In this document: positions 54,880-63,832 of the stretch, piece by piece
Layout of the letters: every line of letters begins with the position of its first letter
Position numbering within the stretch: position 1 is the stretch's first letter
Assembly: GCF_024448135.1 (NCBI RefSeq)
Contig: NZ_JAMRYX010000071.1
Span: 1 to 64,000 of the forward strand
DNA from: Methylocystis suflitae
GTDB lineage: Bacteria > Pseudomonadota > Alphaproteobacteria > Rhizobiales > Beijerinckiaceae
Reading direction: 5' to 3'
Length of the DNA stretch: 64,000 nucleotides
Position numbers and translations under genes: made by a program
Notes under the pieces: generated by a model
The model's database searches: none
Told to the model about the DNA's origin: nothing
Seen by the model: the letters and a program-made list of their open reading frames with translations, nothing else

Positions 54880-56211
54880 ATGTCGGTATATCAACTACCT
54901 CCGGGCCGCGCCGCGCTATCGGGAAAAACCGTCGCAGTCGTGCATCCTGCGTGGCATTCCTGCGGAACGCATCAGGTCATCGCCAGCCAAATAAAGGCCT
55001 ATAAGAAACTCGGAGCGCGCGTGCTCTCCGTCGCGCTTATGGACGATGTCACGCCCTCGATCGGCCACGGCGGGCGCTGGAAGAACTACAGGTTGCATAG
55101 TCGGGACCTCGCTGCCGACGAGAGATATGAATCGTCCGCCACGATCGCGGACCTCTTCAAGACAACGCTCCTGAAGGACGGTTGGTGGCCCTTGATCCAT
55201 GGCGACCACGCAACTTGGCTCGTGGAGCTCGTGAAGCGCGCGCCTCTGCCCGAAGCGCTCGATACGGGCGCCATTGACCTGATCCACGCCAATCATTTCT
55301 TCGTCATGCCCTTCGTCGAAAGAATGCGCGAAAGCCGCCGCATTCCCGTCGTGCTAGACACTCACGACATTCAGGCTCGGCAGTACGAGCTACGGAATCG
55401 CGCTGCGTTTAGCATCCCGCCGCATGTTCGCTACAACAGCATGCTCGCGATCGAACTCGCATGGGTCGAGCGCGCCGACCTATGCATTCACTTGAATTCG
55501 GAAGAGTATGCGACGTTCGGCCAGCTGCTGCCTCAGTCTCGTCACGAACTGATCTATCCGTCGATAGCCCCCGTGGCTCCCGGCCCCAATGGCGATCGGG
55601 CTATTTTTGTCGCTGGCGACAACGCCGCCAACTACATCAGCGTCCGATGGTTTCTTAAATATATTGTGCCGCATGCGCCTGAAATGTCGATTTCGATTTT
55701 TGGCGACATCGCCGATGGCGTGAAAAGGCGTGACAGGCGGTTGTATGAAGAACATCGCAATCTTTTCCGCGGCAGGATAGCCGATATAGACTCCGCCTAC
55801 GCCGACGCGGGCCTCATTCTCCTCCCAACAAGAGAAGGGCACGGCCTTTCAATCAAGACCGTGGAAGCTCTGTCCAGCGGACTGCCCGTCATCGCGACGT
55901 CGAAGGCTTTCAGGGGCATGGAGATCGATCCCTCACGGCTTCGCAACGTCTACATTGCGAATGAGGCCAGCGAATTCGCCGCTGCCATGGTCAAGTGTCG
56001 CGCCATGAGCGAACGGAGCGAATTGGCGGCGAGCGATACGCGCGCGCTATACGAAGAGAGATACTCATTGGAACATTTTGCGCGTCGGCTCGGGAACGTC
56101 GCATGCAAGTTGATGGTGAACGATCTCCGTACGCCGTCGGGCGCTGGATACAGAAAAACAGCGACCGGCGCCTCGACTGATCGCGCTTGGCGCCCTTCGG
56201 CAGCCGAGTGA
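54880..56211 (+). CDS. Glycosyltransferase, group 1-like
   Basis: This 443-residue soluble protein has a GT-B layout. The N-terminal half starts KTVAVVHPAWHSCGTHQVIASQI, and DTHDIQARQYELRNRAAF and ELAWVERADLCIHLNSEE follow. The C-terminal half contains the nucleotide-sugar site region LILLPTREGHGLSIKTVEALSSGLPVIAT. It lies 54 bases after the kinase gene on the same strand, possibly under the same control. Acceptor and donor are unknown; exopolysaccharide or surface glycan synthesis is a guess. Confidence 0.75.
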   Translation: MSVYQLPPGRAALSGKTVAVVHPAWHSCGTHQVIASQIKAYKKLGARVLSVALMDDVTPSIGHGGRWKNYRLHSRDLAADERYESSATIADLFKTTLLKDGWWPLIHGDHATWLVELVKRAPLPEALDTGAIDLIHANHFFVMPFVERMRESRRIPVVLDTHDIQARQYELRNRAAFSIPPHVRYNSMLAIELAWVERADLCIHLNSEEYATFGQLLPQSRHELIYPSIAPVAPGPNGDRAIFVAGDNAANYISVRWFLKYIVPHAPEMSISIFGDIADGVKRRDRRLYEEHRNLFRGRIADIDSAYADAGLILLPTREGHGLSIKTVEALSSGLPVIATSKAFRGMEIDPSRLRNVYIANEASEFAAAMVKCRAMSERSELAASDTRALYEERYSLEHFARRLGNVACKLMVNDLRTPSGAGYRKTATGASTDRAWRPSAAE

Positions 56212-56442
56212 TCAAGCCGCGCGACTTGCGGCTAAACTCACAATGACCTTATCCGCCGCTCTGCGAGCCATTGCGCGAAGTTCGCGCGAGCGAGGATCGT
56301 CGCCGTGGCGAACTGAACGGCGACCACTGGCGAGACGGCCATAAGCAGCGGATTGGCCGGATCGGCTGCCCCTCCTACCCTTCCCGCTCCCCATGATCTA
56401 TACCGATGACTACCCAACTCCCGCTCGGTAGCTTCGCCGCCC
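56212..56442. other. 231-base gap with no supported gene
   Basis: A minus-strand open frame (56238-56501) encodes a hydrophobic segment (PLLMAVSPVVAVQFATATIL) that could be the remnant of a membrane-protein gene, but it overlaps the start of the terB-like gene and has no family match I know. Nothing else is visible. Confidence 0.3.
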
Positions 56443-56943
56443 ATGTTCTCAGCGCTCAAAAACTTCATCAACGACCTCACCGGCGAAGCCGAGCAGCCCA
56501 AGGCCTTTGGGGCCGCGGACTATCAGCTCGCCGCCGCCGCGCTTCTCGTCCATATCGCCTCGGTCGACGGCCAATTCGACGACAAGGAAAGGGCGCGCAT
56601 TCATCAGCTCGTCGAGGCGCGCTTCGGCCTTCAAGGCGACGCGGCGGCCGAACTGATCGATTCCGCGCAGGAGAGCGAGCGGGACGCCGTCGACCTTTAT
56701 CGCTTTACGAGCGTGCTGAAGCGCCGGCTCGATGAGGACGGTCGCCGGCAGATTGTCGGCATGCTCTGGGATATGGCGCATGCCGACGGCGCGGTGCACG
56801 AATTCGAGGAGAACGTCGTCTGGCGCGTCGCCGAATTGCTGGGCGTCTCGACGCGCGAACGCGTCGAGCTGCGTCGGGAGTTCCGCGACGCCGCCGCGCC
56901 GACGCCAACCGGCCCGTGGTCGCCGAGCGAGGGCGAACTGTGA
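56443..56943 (+). CDS. TerB-like (tellurite resistance/DjlA-type helical) protein
   Basis: This 166-residue cytosolic protein is an all-helical TerB-family member. Two repeats with acidic metal-binding-like motifs are seen: HIASVDGQFDDKE (about 37-49) and DMAHADGAVHEFEEN (about 109-123). TerB domains bind metals and occur in stress-response and chaperone-linked proteins; the exact role is unknown. The SDR gene starts inside its stop codon (GTGA). Confidence 0.85.
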   Translation: MFSALKNFINDLTGEAEQPKAFGAADYQLAAAALLVHIASVDGQFDDKERARIHQLVEARFGLQGDAAAELIDSAQESERDAVDLYRFTSVLKRRLDEDGRRQIVGMLWDMAHADGAVHEFEENVVWRVAELLGVSTRERVELRREFRDAAAPTPTGPWSPSEGEL

Positions 56944-57728
56944 CGCGCCCCGTCGCGGTCATCACCGGCGCGTCTGACGGCATCGGCGCGGCGCTTGCCC
57001 GCATCTTCGCCGCCAACGGCCATGAGCTCGCGCTCGTCGCCCGTCGCGGCGAGCGGCTGGAGGCGCTGGCCGACGAAATCGCCGCCAATGGCGCCGTCGT
57101 CCGCCCACTCCCCATCGAACTCGATCTCACAACTGAGAGCGCCGCCGAGTCGCTTGCGGAACGCCTGGCGGAAGCAGGCGTCGCGCCGCGCTTCCTGGTG
57201 AACAACGCGGGATTTGGCCTTATGGGCCGCGCCATCGAGCTCGACGCCGCCGAGCAGCTCGCGATTGTCGATCTCAATACGCGCGCGCTCACCGCACTGA
57301 CCTTGCGCTTTCTGCCGTCGATCGTCGCGGCGAAGGGCGGCGTGCTCAACGTCGCCTCCGTCGCGGCCTTCATGCCGGGGCCTGGCTTCGCCGTCTATTA
57401 CGCCACCAAGGCCTATGTGCGCTCGCTCAGCGAAGCGCTATCGCAGGAACTGAAGCCGCTGGGGGTGAAGGTCGCCTGCCTGTGTCCCGGTCCCGTGCAG
57501 ACCGGCTTCCAGGCGCGGGCCGGCTTCGATCTCTCGGGCGTGATGGGCGCGATGAAGCCGGCGATGCTGCCGGCGGCGGAAGTGGCCCGCCAGGGCTATG
57601 AGGGCTTGATGGCCGGCAAACGCGTCATCGTGCCGGGCCTCGTCAACCGCATGTTCGTCTGGGGCTCGGCGGCGGCGCCGCGCGCGCTGCTGCTGCCGCT
57701 GCTCGCGACGGCCCAGAAGCGGCGCTGA
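56940..57728 (+). CDS. Short-chain dehydrogenase/reductase
   Basis: This 262-residue NAD(P)-dependent oxidoreductase of the classical SDR type has the cofactor motif TGASDGIG, the NNAGFG motif, and the catalytic Ser and YxxxK (NVASVAAF..., YYATK). GTG at 56940 is the likely start, overlapping the terB-like stop codon with AGGG upstream. The substrate cannot be inferred. Its coupling to the TerB-like gene suggests that the two are made together. Confidence 0.88.
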   Translation: MTRPVAVITGASDGIGAALARIFAANGHELALVARRGERLEALADEIAANGAVVRPLPIELDLTTESAAESLAERLAEAGVAPRFLVNNAGFGLMGRAIELDAAEQLAIVDLNTRALTALTLRFLPSIVAAKGGVLNVASVAAFMPGPGFAVYYATKAYVRSLSEALSQELKPLGVKVACLCPGPVQTGFQARAGFDLSGVMGAMKPAMLPAAEVARQGYEGLMAGKRVIVPGLVNRMFVWGSAAAPRALLLPLLATAQKRR

Positions 57729-57802
57729 TGAACCTTCGCCCGGCCGGAGCGATCCCCGACCGCTTGGAAATGATAAAATCCTATCCCCCTATGACTGTTC
57801 GA

Positions 57803-57833
57803 AAACAAAAAAGCGAGCCTCGCGGCCCGCTTT
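57803..57833 (-). terminator. Rho-independent terminator of rpmF
   Basis: A 10-bp stem with one mismatch (AAAGCGAGCC 57810-57819, GGCCCGCTTT 57824-57833) is followed on the minus strand by TTTTGTTTTC. It lies 23 bases after the rpmF stop codon. Confidence 0.88.
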
Positions 57834-57856
57834 CGTTTCCTCGCATGTCGGAGCGG

Positions 57857-58045
57857 TTATTCCGCAACGGCTTTCGGCTTCAGCACCTGACGGCCGCGAT
57901 ACATGCCGGACTTGAGATCGACGTGATGCGGCCGGCGGAGCTCGCCGGAATCCTTATCTTCGATATAGGTCGGCGCCTTGAGGGCGTCGGCGGAGCGACG
58001 AAAGCCTCGCTTCATCGGCGACGTTTTTCTTTTCGGAACAGCCAT
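57857..58045 (-). CDS. rpmF: 50S ribosomal protein L32
   Basis: L32 (62 residues) has the conserved [20 protein letters not shown] start and the Cys-free [22 protein letters not shown] core of the alphaproteobacterial type. It is monocistronic with its own terminator. Confidence 0.97.
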   Translation of the reverse strand: MAVPKRKTSPMKRGFRRSADALKAPTYIEDKDSGELRRPHHVDLKSGMYRGRQVLKPKAVAE

Positions 58046-58190
58046 TTATTCTCTCTCTAAACGAAGGCCGCGGACGACAGCGCCGCGCGGCGGAAACTGG
58101 CGTTGCGCCTATACGCGAAATCTCGCCCCATGGCTACCCCGGCGACGGCTTTGCAAGGGCGATCGTCGCAAATTGACCTGCGGCCTTCCC

Positions 58191-59195
58191 CTATTGGACG
58201 GCGGCCGGCGGGACGGGAGCGCTCGCCGCCTTGTCATAGGCGTTCTTGTCGTCGCCCGACAGCATCGCCGGATCTTCCTCGATGAGTTGCTTCGCGCCCC
58301 GATCGTCGCCCCGCCGCGCGGCGACCGGCGCCGCCGCCAGGCCGGTCTGATGCGCGAGCCAGCTTCGCCAGTGATCGGCTGAGCCGTTGAACGTGTTCTG
58401 GTCCACCGCGCCGGTGATGCCCGGCACGCGCCCGTCGGAGCGATACTGCCAAAAAGTCCATTTGCGGTCGCCGTAACGCACCTGCGGGTGATATTTCGTC
58501 GAGCGGACCCAGATCGGATATTCGGACAGAGCGTCGGAGTGCAGGATCGCCTGATAGAAGTCGACCGAGGAATAGATGATCGGCTTCTTGCCGTAATGGC
58601 GCTCCATCTGCGTGAGCATGTCCTTCATGTCGCGCAGCACTTCCTCGCGATAGAGCGTACGCTTGCAGGTTCCCGACGTCGGCGTCGCCTCGACATCGAG
58701 CACCGGCGGCAGCGCGTCGGGCTCATTCGGCACGACGCTGGCGAAATTGCCAATCTCTTCATGCGGCCGGCGGCACCAGTAAACGAAGTGATAGGCGCCG
58801 CGCGGCACGCCGGCCGCCTTCGCCGCCGCCCAATTGTAGGCAAATTTCGAGTCGACCCGGTCGCCGCCTTCCGTGGCCTTGATGAAGGCGAAGGAGACGC
58901 CCGAGTCCCGGACCTGCTCCCAGTCGATATTGCCTTGATATTTCGAGACGTCGATGCCGTGGACGGCGAATTCGGCGCTGCGCGTCGCCGGGAATTTATG
59001 GAGATCGGTCTCCGGCACGGCGTAGGCGAGAAAGCTCGGGTCGCGCTTGGGATTGATCAGCGGCGCGCTGGTCTGGAACCGCGGCCGGCGCGAAAAGCTC
59101 GGATCATAGGAACTGCCGCAGCCGGCGAGCGTCGCCGCCAATGCAGCGCACACGAGGGCGGAGGAAAGCAGGGAAACACATTTCAACGAGCGCAT
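58191..59195 (-). CDS. GH25 lysozyme-like lipoprotein
   Basis: This 334-residue precursor has a lipoprotein signal peptide with lipobox LAGC (Cys26). The glycoside hydrolase 25 (N-acetylmuramidase) domain has HGIDVSKYQGNIDW (Asp82), FAFIKATEGG, PPVLDVEAT (Asp167, Glu169) and KWTFWQYRSDGRVPGI. It should cut peptidoglycan from the periplasmic face, perhaps anchored in a membrane. The Ala/Pro-rich C-terminus is variable. It stands alone between rpmF and mgtE. Confidence 0.92.
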   Translation of the reverse strand: MRSLKCVSLLSSALVCAALAATLAGCGSSYDPSFSRRPRFQTSAPLINPKRDPSFLAYAVPETDLHKFPATRSAEFAVHGIDVSKYQGNIDWEQVRDSGVSFAFIKATEGGDRVDSKFAYNWAAAKAAGVPRGAYHFVYWCRRPHEEIGNFASVVPNEPDALPPVLDVEATPTSGTCKRTLYREEVLRDMKDMLTQMERHYGKKPIIYSSVDFYQAILHSDALSEYPIWVRSTKYHPQVRYGDRKWTFWQYRSDGRVPGITGAVDQNTFNGSADHWRSWLAHQTGLAAAPVAARRGDDRGAKQLIEEDPAMLSGDDKNAYDKAASAPVPPAAVQ

Positions 59196-59248
59196 TTCTC
59201 CAAATTATCCCCGCAGGCGGTAACGGAGCGTAAACGCGCCGACGCGCC

Positions 59249-60661
59249 TCAGCCCAAATGGAACCACAAACTGGCGATTGTAAGGAACGCGCCGTAGCCG
59301 ACCACGTCGGTGATGGTCGTCACGAATGGCCCCGAAGCGACGGCAGGATCGAACTTCAGCTTGTCGAAGGCGAGCGGCACGACGATGCCCCCCAAGGCGC
59401 CCGCGACGAGATTCGTGAACATCGCCATGGCGATGACAGGCCCAAGCCCAACATTATGGAACCAATTGGCGGCGACGATGCCGGTCACGAGGCCAAAGGC
59501 CGCCCCATTAACCGCGCCGATGGCCAGCTCCCTGAGAATAATCCGCATGGCGTTGGCGCGGGTCAGCTCGCGGGTGGCGAGCGCCCGCACGGCGACCGTC
59601 ATGGTCTGGGTCGCGGAATTGCCGCCCTGCCCCGCGACAATCGGCCCCAGGACCGCCAGCGCCACCATCTGCTCCAGCTGCAACTGAAAATGCTTGAGCA
59701 CGCTGGAGGTGATGAAGGCGGTCAACATATTGACCGATAGCCAGGTGAAGCGGCTCCGCGCGATCCACCAGAAATTATCGGTCAGCTCTTCTTCGGGGTT
59801 CACGCCGCCCAGCGCCAGAATCTCGTCCGACGCCTGCTCCTGAATGACGTCGACGATGTCGTCGATGGTGAGAACGCCGACGAGCCGTTCGGATTCATCG
59901 ACAACCGGCACGGAAACGAGATTGTAGCGCTCGAAGAGCCGCGCCGCCTCGGCGCCGTCCTCGGTCGCCTTCACCCGCCGCCGATCCTCCTGCATGATTT
60001 CATCGAGCCGCACGCTTGGCTTGGCCCGCACCAGAGCGTCGAGAAAAACGGTTCCGAGCAGACGGTAGCCAGGATCGACAACGAAGACCTCGAAGAAGTT
60101 CTCGGGCAGATTCTCTTCGCCGCACTCTCGAAAAAAATCGAGCACGCGCCCCGCCGTCCAGAAGGGGGGCGCGGCGACAAAAGTCGTCTGCATCAGGCGC
60201 CCGGCGGAATCCTCGGGATAGTCCAGCGAGCGGCGCAGGACGATGCGCTCTTGCGCCGGGAGCGCGTCGAGAACCTCCGCCTGCTCTTTCGGCTCCAGAC
60301 CTTCGAGAATGGCGACGGCGTCGTCGCTTTCGAGGTCGCGCACGCCCTCGATGAGAGTCTCGACCGGGAGTTCCTCGAGGATGTCCTCGCGGGTCGCTTC
60401 GCCGACCTCCATCAGGGCCGTAAAGTCGAAGTCCGCGCCCATCAGCTCGACAAGGCGGGGCCGCGCTTCGTGGCTCAACAGCTCCAGCAAGGCGCCAAGG
60501 TCCGCCTCATGCAGGTCGCCGACGAGTTCGTGAATCCGCGCCGAGTCGCCCAGCGCGATCGCGCCTTCGACGTCCAGAACGAAATCTCGGCTGAGAGACG
60601 CCTCTCCGCCGTCGCGGAAGTCCTCGGCGGGGGTCGCCGTATCTTCATGATCGAGCGGCAT
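59249..60661 (-). CDS. mgtE: Magnesium transporter MgtE
   Basis: MgtE (470 residues) is a Mg2+-gated channel. It has an N-domain of helical repeats (about 30-150), two CBS domains (about 160-285, with VSVPVVDESERLVGVLTIDDIVDV), a connecting helix and five membrane helices. The pore motif region LAVLGPIVAGQGGNSATQTM is intact. It is divergent from the polysaccharide deacetylase gene. Confidence 0.96.
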   Translation of the reverse strand: MPLDHEDTATPAEDFRDGGEASLSRDFVLDVEGAIALGDSARIHELVGDLHEADLGALLELLSHEARPRLVELMGADFDFTALMEVGEATREDILEELPVETLIEGVRDLESDDAVAILEGLEPKEQAEVLDALPAQERIVLRRSLDYPEDSAGRLMQTTFVAAPPFWTAGRVLDFFRECGEENLPENFFEVFVVDPGYRLLGTVFLDALVRAKPSVRLDEIMQEDRRRVKATEDGAEAARLFERYNLVSVPVVDESERLVGVLTIDDIVDVIQEQASDEILALGGVNPEEELTDNFWWIARSRFTWLSVNMLTAFITSSVLKHFQLQLEQMVALAVLGPIVAGQGGNSATQTMTVAVRALATRELTRANAMRIILRELAIGAVNGAAFGLVTGIVAANWFHNVGLGPVIAMAMFTNLVAGALGGIVVPLAFDKLKFDPAVASGPFVTTITDVVGYGAFLTIASLWFHLG

Positions 60662-60732
60662 AGGCGGTCCCGCGCTATATTATGGTCGCGCTCTTAACCC
60701 GGGGGCGCGAGAAATCAAACCGGCAAGCCGTC

Positions 60733-61707
60733 ATGACCGCCATTTTTCTACTGCTGAAAAGCTCTGAAGCGCCCGTCGCCGCTCCCCTCCTGCGGTTCGC
60801 GCTCATGCTGCTGGCGGCCTTATCCGCCGCCGGCGTTCTTAACGCGCCGCCCGCCGCCGCCGAGGAACGGACCTGCGGGCCCGAGGCGCTTGGCGTGTCG
60901 CGCGTCATCGAAATCGACCGCTCCAGGGGAACGGCGGTCGGCCTGCAAACCTATCCGCGCACGCTCGATTTGCGTGATCATGAGGTGGTGCTGACGTTCG
61001 ACGACGGACCGGCGTCTCCCACGCCGCAAGTGCTCGACGCGCTCGCCAAGGAATGCGCGCGCGTGACCTTCTTTCTGATCGGCCGGAATGCGGAGAGCCT
61101 GCCCGCTCTGGTGAAGCGCGCCGCCGCCGAGGGTCACACCATCGCTCACCATTCCTACAGCCATCCGGACAAGACTTTGAGGCTGATGAGCGAGGACGCC
61201 GCCAAGGCCGACATCGACAAAGGGATCTCCGCCGTGAACAGGGCGCTCGGCGGGACGGCCGCGCCCTTCTTCCGCTTTCCCGGCTTCGCCGATACGCCCG
61301 CGCTCGTCGCCGACCTCACGGCCCGCGGCTACACGATCTTCGGCTCGGATCTGTGGGCCTCGGACTGGTCGCATATGACGCCCAAGGCCGAACTCGATCT
61401 CGTGCTGTCGCGGCTCGAAAAGACCCGCAAAGGCATCGTGCTCTTCCATGATTCGCAGGCGATCACCGCGCAGATGCTACCCGAATTCCTGCGCGAGCTG
61501 AAAAAGCGCGGCTATTCGCTCGTCCACATGGTTCCGGGCGACGCGCCGACCCCGATCGTCGCCGCCGGTCCGGATTGGACCTCGACGACGGAGCCGATCA
61601 TCGCCAAAACGCTTGGGCCAAAGGCCAAGCAGGCGCCGCCGGCGCATGAGCCCGGGCATGAGCATGAGCAGGGCGCGCAAGAGGCCCCGAAATCCGGCGC
61701 GCCTTAG
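60733..61707 (+). CDS. Secreted polysaccharide deacetylase (NodB/CE4)
   Basis: This 324-residue precursor has a signal sequence or N-terminal anchor (about 1-43). The NodB-homology domain has TFDDGP (88-93), HSYSHP (140-145) with two metal-binding His, FRFPGFADTP and VLFHDSQ. It should remove N-acetyl groups from chitin-like or peptidoglycan sugars outside the cytoplasm. A His/Glu-rich tail (HEPGHEHEQG) ends the protein. The start is uncertain: ATGs at 60682, 60733 and 60805 are in frame and none has a strong ribosome-binding site. Confidence 0.88.
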   Translation: MTAIFLLLKSSEAPVAAPLLRFALMLLAALSAAGVLNAPPAAAEERTCGPEALGVSRVIEIDRSRGTAVGLQTYPRTLDLRDHEVVLTFDDGPASPTPQVLDALAKECARVTFFLIGRNAESLPALVKRAAAEGHTIAHHSYSHPDKTLRLMSEDAAKADIDKGISAVNRALGGTAAPFFRFPGFADTPALVADLTARGYTIFGSDLWASDWSHMTPKAELDLVLSRLEKTRKGIVLFHDSQAITAQMLPEFLRELKKRGYSLVHMVPGDAPTPIVAAGPDWTSTTEPIIAKTLGPKAKQAPPAHEPGHEHEQGAQEAPKSGAP

Positions 61708-61719
61708 GCAGGATCGAAA

Positions 61720-61860
61720 AAGCTGACTGCGCGACGGCGCCGCATAGATCACGCTGCGTTTGGGCGGAATCGCCCAAATGCAGATAACGTGATCGTCCCA
61801 AAGTTTAGAGCGCGTTCTACGCGAAAAACCGGTCCCCACTTTTTCTCGAGCCGCGCTCTA
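61720..61860. repeat. Dispersed repeat with TAGAGC end between convergent genes
   Basis: The stretch has an interrupted inverted repeat (GATCACG ... CGTGATC, 61747-61794, with a TTTGGGCG / CGCCCAAA inner stem). The TAGAGCGCGTTCTACGCG / CCACTTTTTCTCGAGCCGCGCTCTA block at 61806-61860 follows. It is a diverged relative of the element at 32091-32207. The final CTA is the stop codon of the minus-strand gene that follows. Confidence 0.65.
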
Positions 61861-62736
61861 GCCGCCGCGATCGCAGATATACGTGCTCTTCGAACCCCAG
61901 CAGGACCCGCTTTTATAGACGTTTCCGAGAGTCTTGCCGCCGAGCGCCGCAGACCAGGTTTTCCCCCTCGCCGGAGTAAGCGTCAGCGTCTGACCGGAAT
62001 ATTGGAAGACCACCACGCCGCCTGTTCGCGAGATCTGACAGACGCCGCTGTTAAGCACGCGTCCCGAGATCCTGACGTAGCATTTGCCGCTTCGCGCCGC
62101 GGACGCGGGCGGCTCCTGTTCGGCTGCGACGTTCGCCGTCGCCGACGAATCATCTTGGCCCCCGCGGCGCGCCGCTCTGCGCTTTCCGGCGATGCCGTCG
62201 CTGAGAAATTCCGGCTCGAGTTCGAGGTTGGCGAGGGATGACGCGAGAGGGTTCGACGCTTGAGCGCCCGGCGCCGATTCCGCGCCTTCCTGCGTGGGTG
62301 CGGCGCGTTCTGGCGTCGCTGTCGGCCCCACCGGTCCGGCGATGATCGAAGGCGGCTGTTCAGGCGACGCCAAATTGGCGGCCGGCGCCCCCGAACGCGA
62401 TTGGCTCGGCGCCGCGCGCGGCGCGGGAGGCGCTATTTTTTGAGGCGTCATCGAATCTGCGGGATCGCCATTCTGCGGAAGTTCTCCCCAGAACGCGGAG
62501 CCGACGACGATCGCGGTGCCGACGACGACAAGCGCCGCAGCGCCAATGTAGAAGAACCGCTCGACCCTTTCGAAGTTGCGATCGGACGCCGTAGCGTAGG
62601 GCTGGCGGCGTGAACCCGCCGGCCGCGGCGACGCCGCGCGCCAATCGCCTTCGATATCGTGCCAGGCATAACGGGCGCGCGTCTCGATAGTGTCGGCCTT
62701 TGGCGGCGGCCTGCGGTCTCTAAACGACACAGACAT
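61858..62736 (-). CDS. Single-span membrane protein of unknown function
   Basis: I do not recognise this 292-residue protein. A basic N-terminus of about 60 residues precedes one membrane helix (FFYIGAAALVVVGTAIVV). A Pro/Ala-rich disordered stretch follows, and then a small C-terminal domain of about 70 residues with four Cys (in GKCYV, GVCQIS, GSCWGS and YICDRGG) that would lie in the periplasm. The ATG at 62736 follows GGAGAGGG; the longer open frame runs back towards the tRNA gene and is unlikely to be translated. Its stop codon TAG coincides with the end of a dispersed repeat. Confidence 0.7.
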   Translation of the reverse strand: MSVSFRDRRPPPKADTIETRARYAWHDIEGDWRAASPRPAGSRRQPYATASDRNFERVERFFYIGAAALVVVGTAIVVGSAFWGELPQNGDPADSMTPQKIAPPAPRAAPSQSRSGAPAANLASPEQPPSIIAGPVGPTATPERAAPTQEGAESAPGAQASNPLASSLANLELEPEFLSDGIAGKRRAARRGGQDDSSATANVAAEQEPPASAARSGKCYVRISGRVLNSGVCQISRTGGVVVFQYSGQTLTLTPARGKTWSAALGGKTLGNVYKSGSCWGSKSTYICDRGG

Positions 62737-62955
62737 GCTTCCCTCTCCGGGCGCCGTCGAAACAAAAGAGCGGCGTCGAACGCCTCGCGGTCTGCGCACG
62801 AAGGCGCGCGGCGCGCTCATTTGCGAAGATCGAGCAAGCGGCTTGCACTGACCAAGCGCCAGCGCGACCATATTGCCTCGGGGAATGTGGCTGATGTTTG
62901 CCCGCTGCGGCGCCGCAAGGCCGCGCGAGTTTGGGGCGCTTTGTGGCGCTAACCT

Positions 62956-63040
62956 TGGTGCGGCCGAGAGGACTCGAACCTCCACTGGTTGCCCAACTAG
63001 CACCTCAAGCTAGCGCGTCTACCAATTCCGCCACGGCCGC
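62956..63040 (-). tRNA. tRNA-Leu (anticodon GAG)
   Basis: On the minus strand the acceptor stem GCGGCCG/CGGCCGC pairs perfectly. The anticodon loop TTGAGGT sits on the stem CTAGC/GCTAG; a long variable arm and GGTTCGAGTCC T-loop follow. Discriminator A and an encoded CCA are present. It reads CUC/CUU leucine codons. Confidence 0.95.
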
Positions 63041-63120
63041 AAGGACGCTCCGCTTAACGCGAAGCGCCGGCGCGCTGCGTCTAACAAATCGGCTCCCAGA
63101 TGACAAGCGGCTGCTGTCTG

Positions 63121-63513
63121 TCACAGGGCGCTTCGCACATCCGTATGGGTGAAGTCGTCGCCTTTGTAGAGCAACGGCTCGCGAAAAGCCTTCGCCAGCG
63201 CATAGGAAAAGCAATCGCCCATATTCAATCTTGCCCTGTGGCCGCGGCCCTTGCCGAAATCGCGATAGGCGGCGCGGGCGAGCCGCGCCTGTTCCGCCGT
63301 CACCGGCTCTATGACGACGCCGGCCTCTTGCAGAAGCTCATCCAACTGGCGGTTCGCCACGGCGTCGCCGGCCGAGTCGATGACCGCGGCGGTCTCGACA
63401 TAGCTGGCGGCGGAGAGGCGGCGGATCTTTGCGGCTGCGATGGCTTGCGCAAAAGCCAGCGCCTCCGGCTCAGCGCGCAAAATCGCAATCAGAGCGGAGG
63501 TGTCGAGAATCAC
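63121..63513 (-). CDS. vapC: VapC-type PIN-domain toxin
   Basis: This 130-residue PIN-domain ribonuclease has the acidic set Asp4 (MILDTSAL), Glu40 (YVETAAV), Asp100 ([11 protein letters not shown]) and Asp119/120 (YKGDDF). VapC toxins cut tRNA or rRNA when not bound by VapB. Its ATG overlaps the antitoxin stop codon (ATGA). Confidence 0.93.
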   Translation of the reverse strand: MILDTSALIAILRAEPEALAFAQAIAAAKIRRLSAASYVETAAVIDSAGDAVANRQLDELLQEAGVVIEPVTAEQARLARAAYRDFGKGRGHRARLNMGDCFSYALAKAFREPLLYKGDDFTHTDVRSAL

Positions 63514-63764
63514 TTCGGCAGGCCGCGCCGATCATAGAGCAGCGCATCGTGATCGAGCGATCGCGTCCTTTGATCGAGACGCGCCGCGCATTCCTTGCCG
63601 ATGGCGACCAGCCTCTCTGCGAGCGGCGCGTTTTCCTTCGCGCGCAACTGGGCGAGGCGCTCGCGCACCGCGATCGTCACTGCTGCAGTCTTGCTTTCGC
63701 CTGACACGCGCGCCAATTCACCGATCAGTCGCTCGGTTTCGGCATTCTTGATGTTGAGGGCCAT
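63510..63764 (-). CDS. vapB: VapB-type antitoxin
   Basis: This 84-residue antitoxin has an N-terminal DNA-binding half of the Phd/PSK type ([22 protein letters not shown] in outline) and a C-terminal toxin-binding half ending [17 protein letters not shown]. It heads the operon and should repress it together with VapC. An AT-rich segment (TTATATATATC, 63788-63798) just upstream is the likely promoter/operator. Confidence 0.9.
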   Translation of the reverse strand: MALNIKNAETERLIGELARVSGESKTAAVTIAVRERLAQLRAKENAPLAERLVAIGKECAARLDQRTRSLDHDALLYDRRGLPK

Positions 63765-63779
63765 GCCTGAACCTTTCTA

Positions 63780-63820
63780 CCAGCATGTTATATATATCTA
63801 CCGCCTGGCCGAAGCGAGAT
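63780..63820 (-). promoter_or_regulatory. vapBC promoter/operator candidate
   Basis: On the minus strand, GGTAGATATATATAACATGCTGGTAGAAAGG carries two GGTAGA copies 23 bases apart around a TATATATA core, in an otherwise GC-rich stretch shared with the lipB promoter. VapB/VapC autoregulation through such sites is usual; this site itself is inferred. Confidence 0.35.
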
Positions 63821-63832
63821 CCGAGTGAGGCG

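Noticed and set aside
56238-56501. A small minus-strand membrane-protein gene
   Set aside because: The frame overlaps the terB-like start, lacks a ribosome-binding site and has no family match; at best a remnant.
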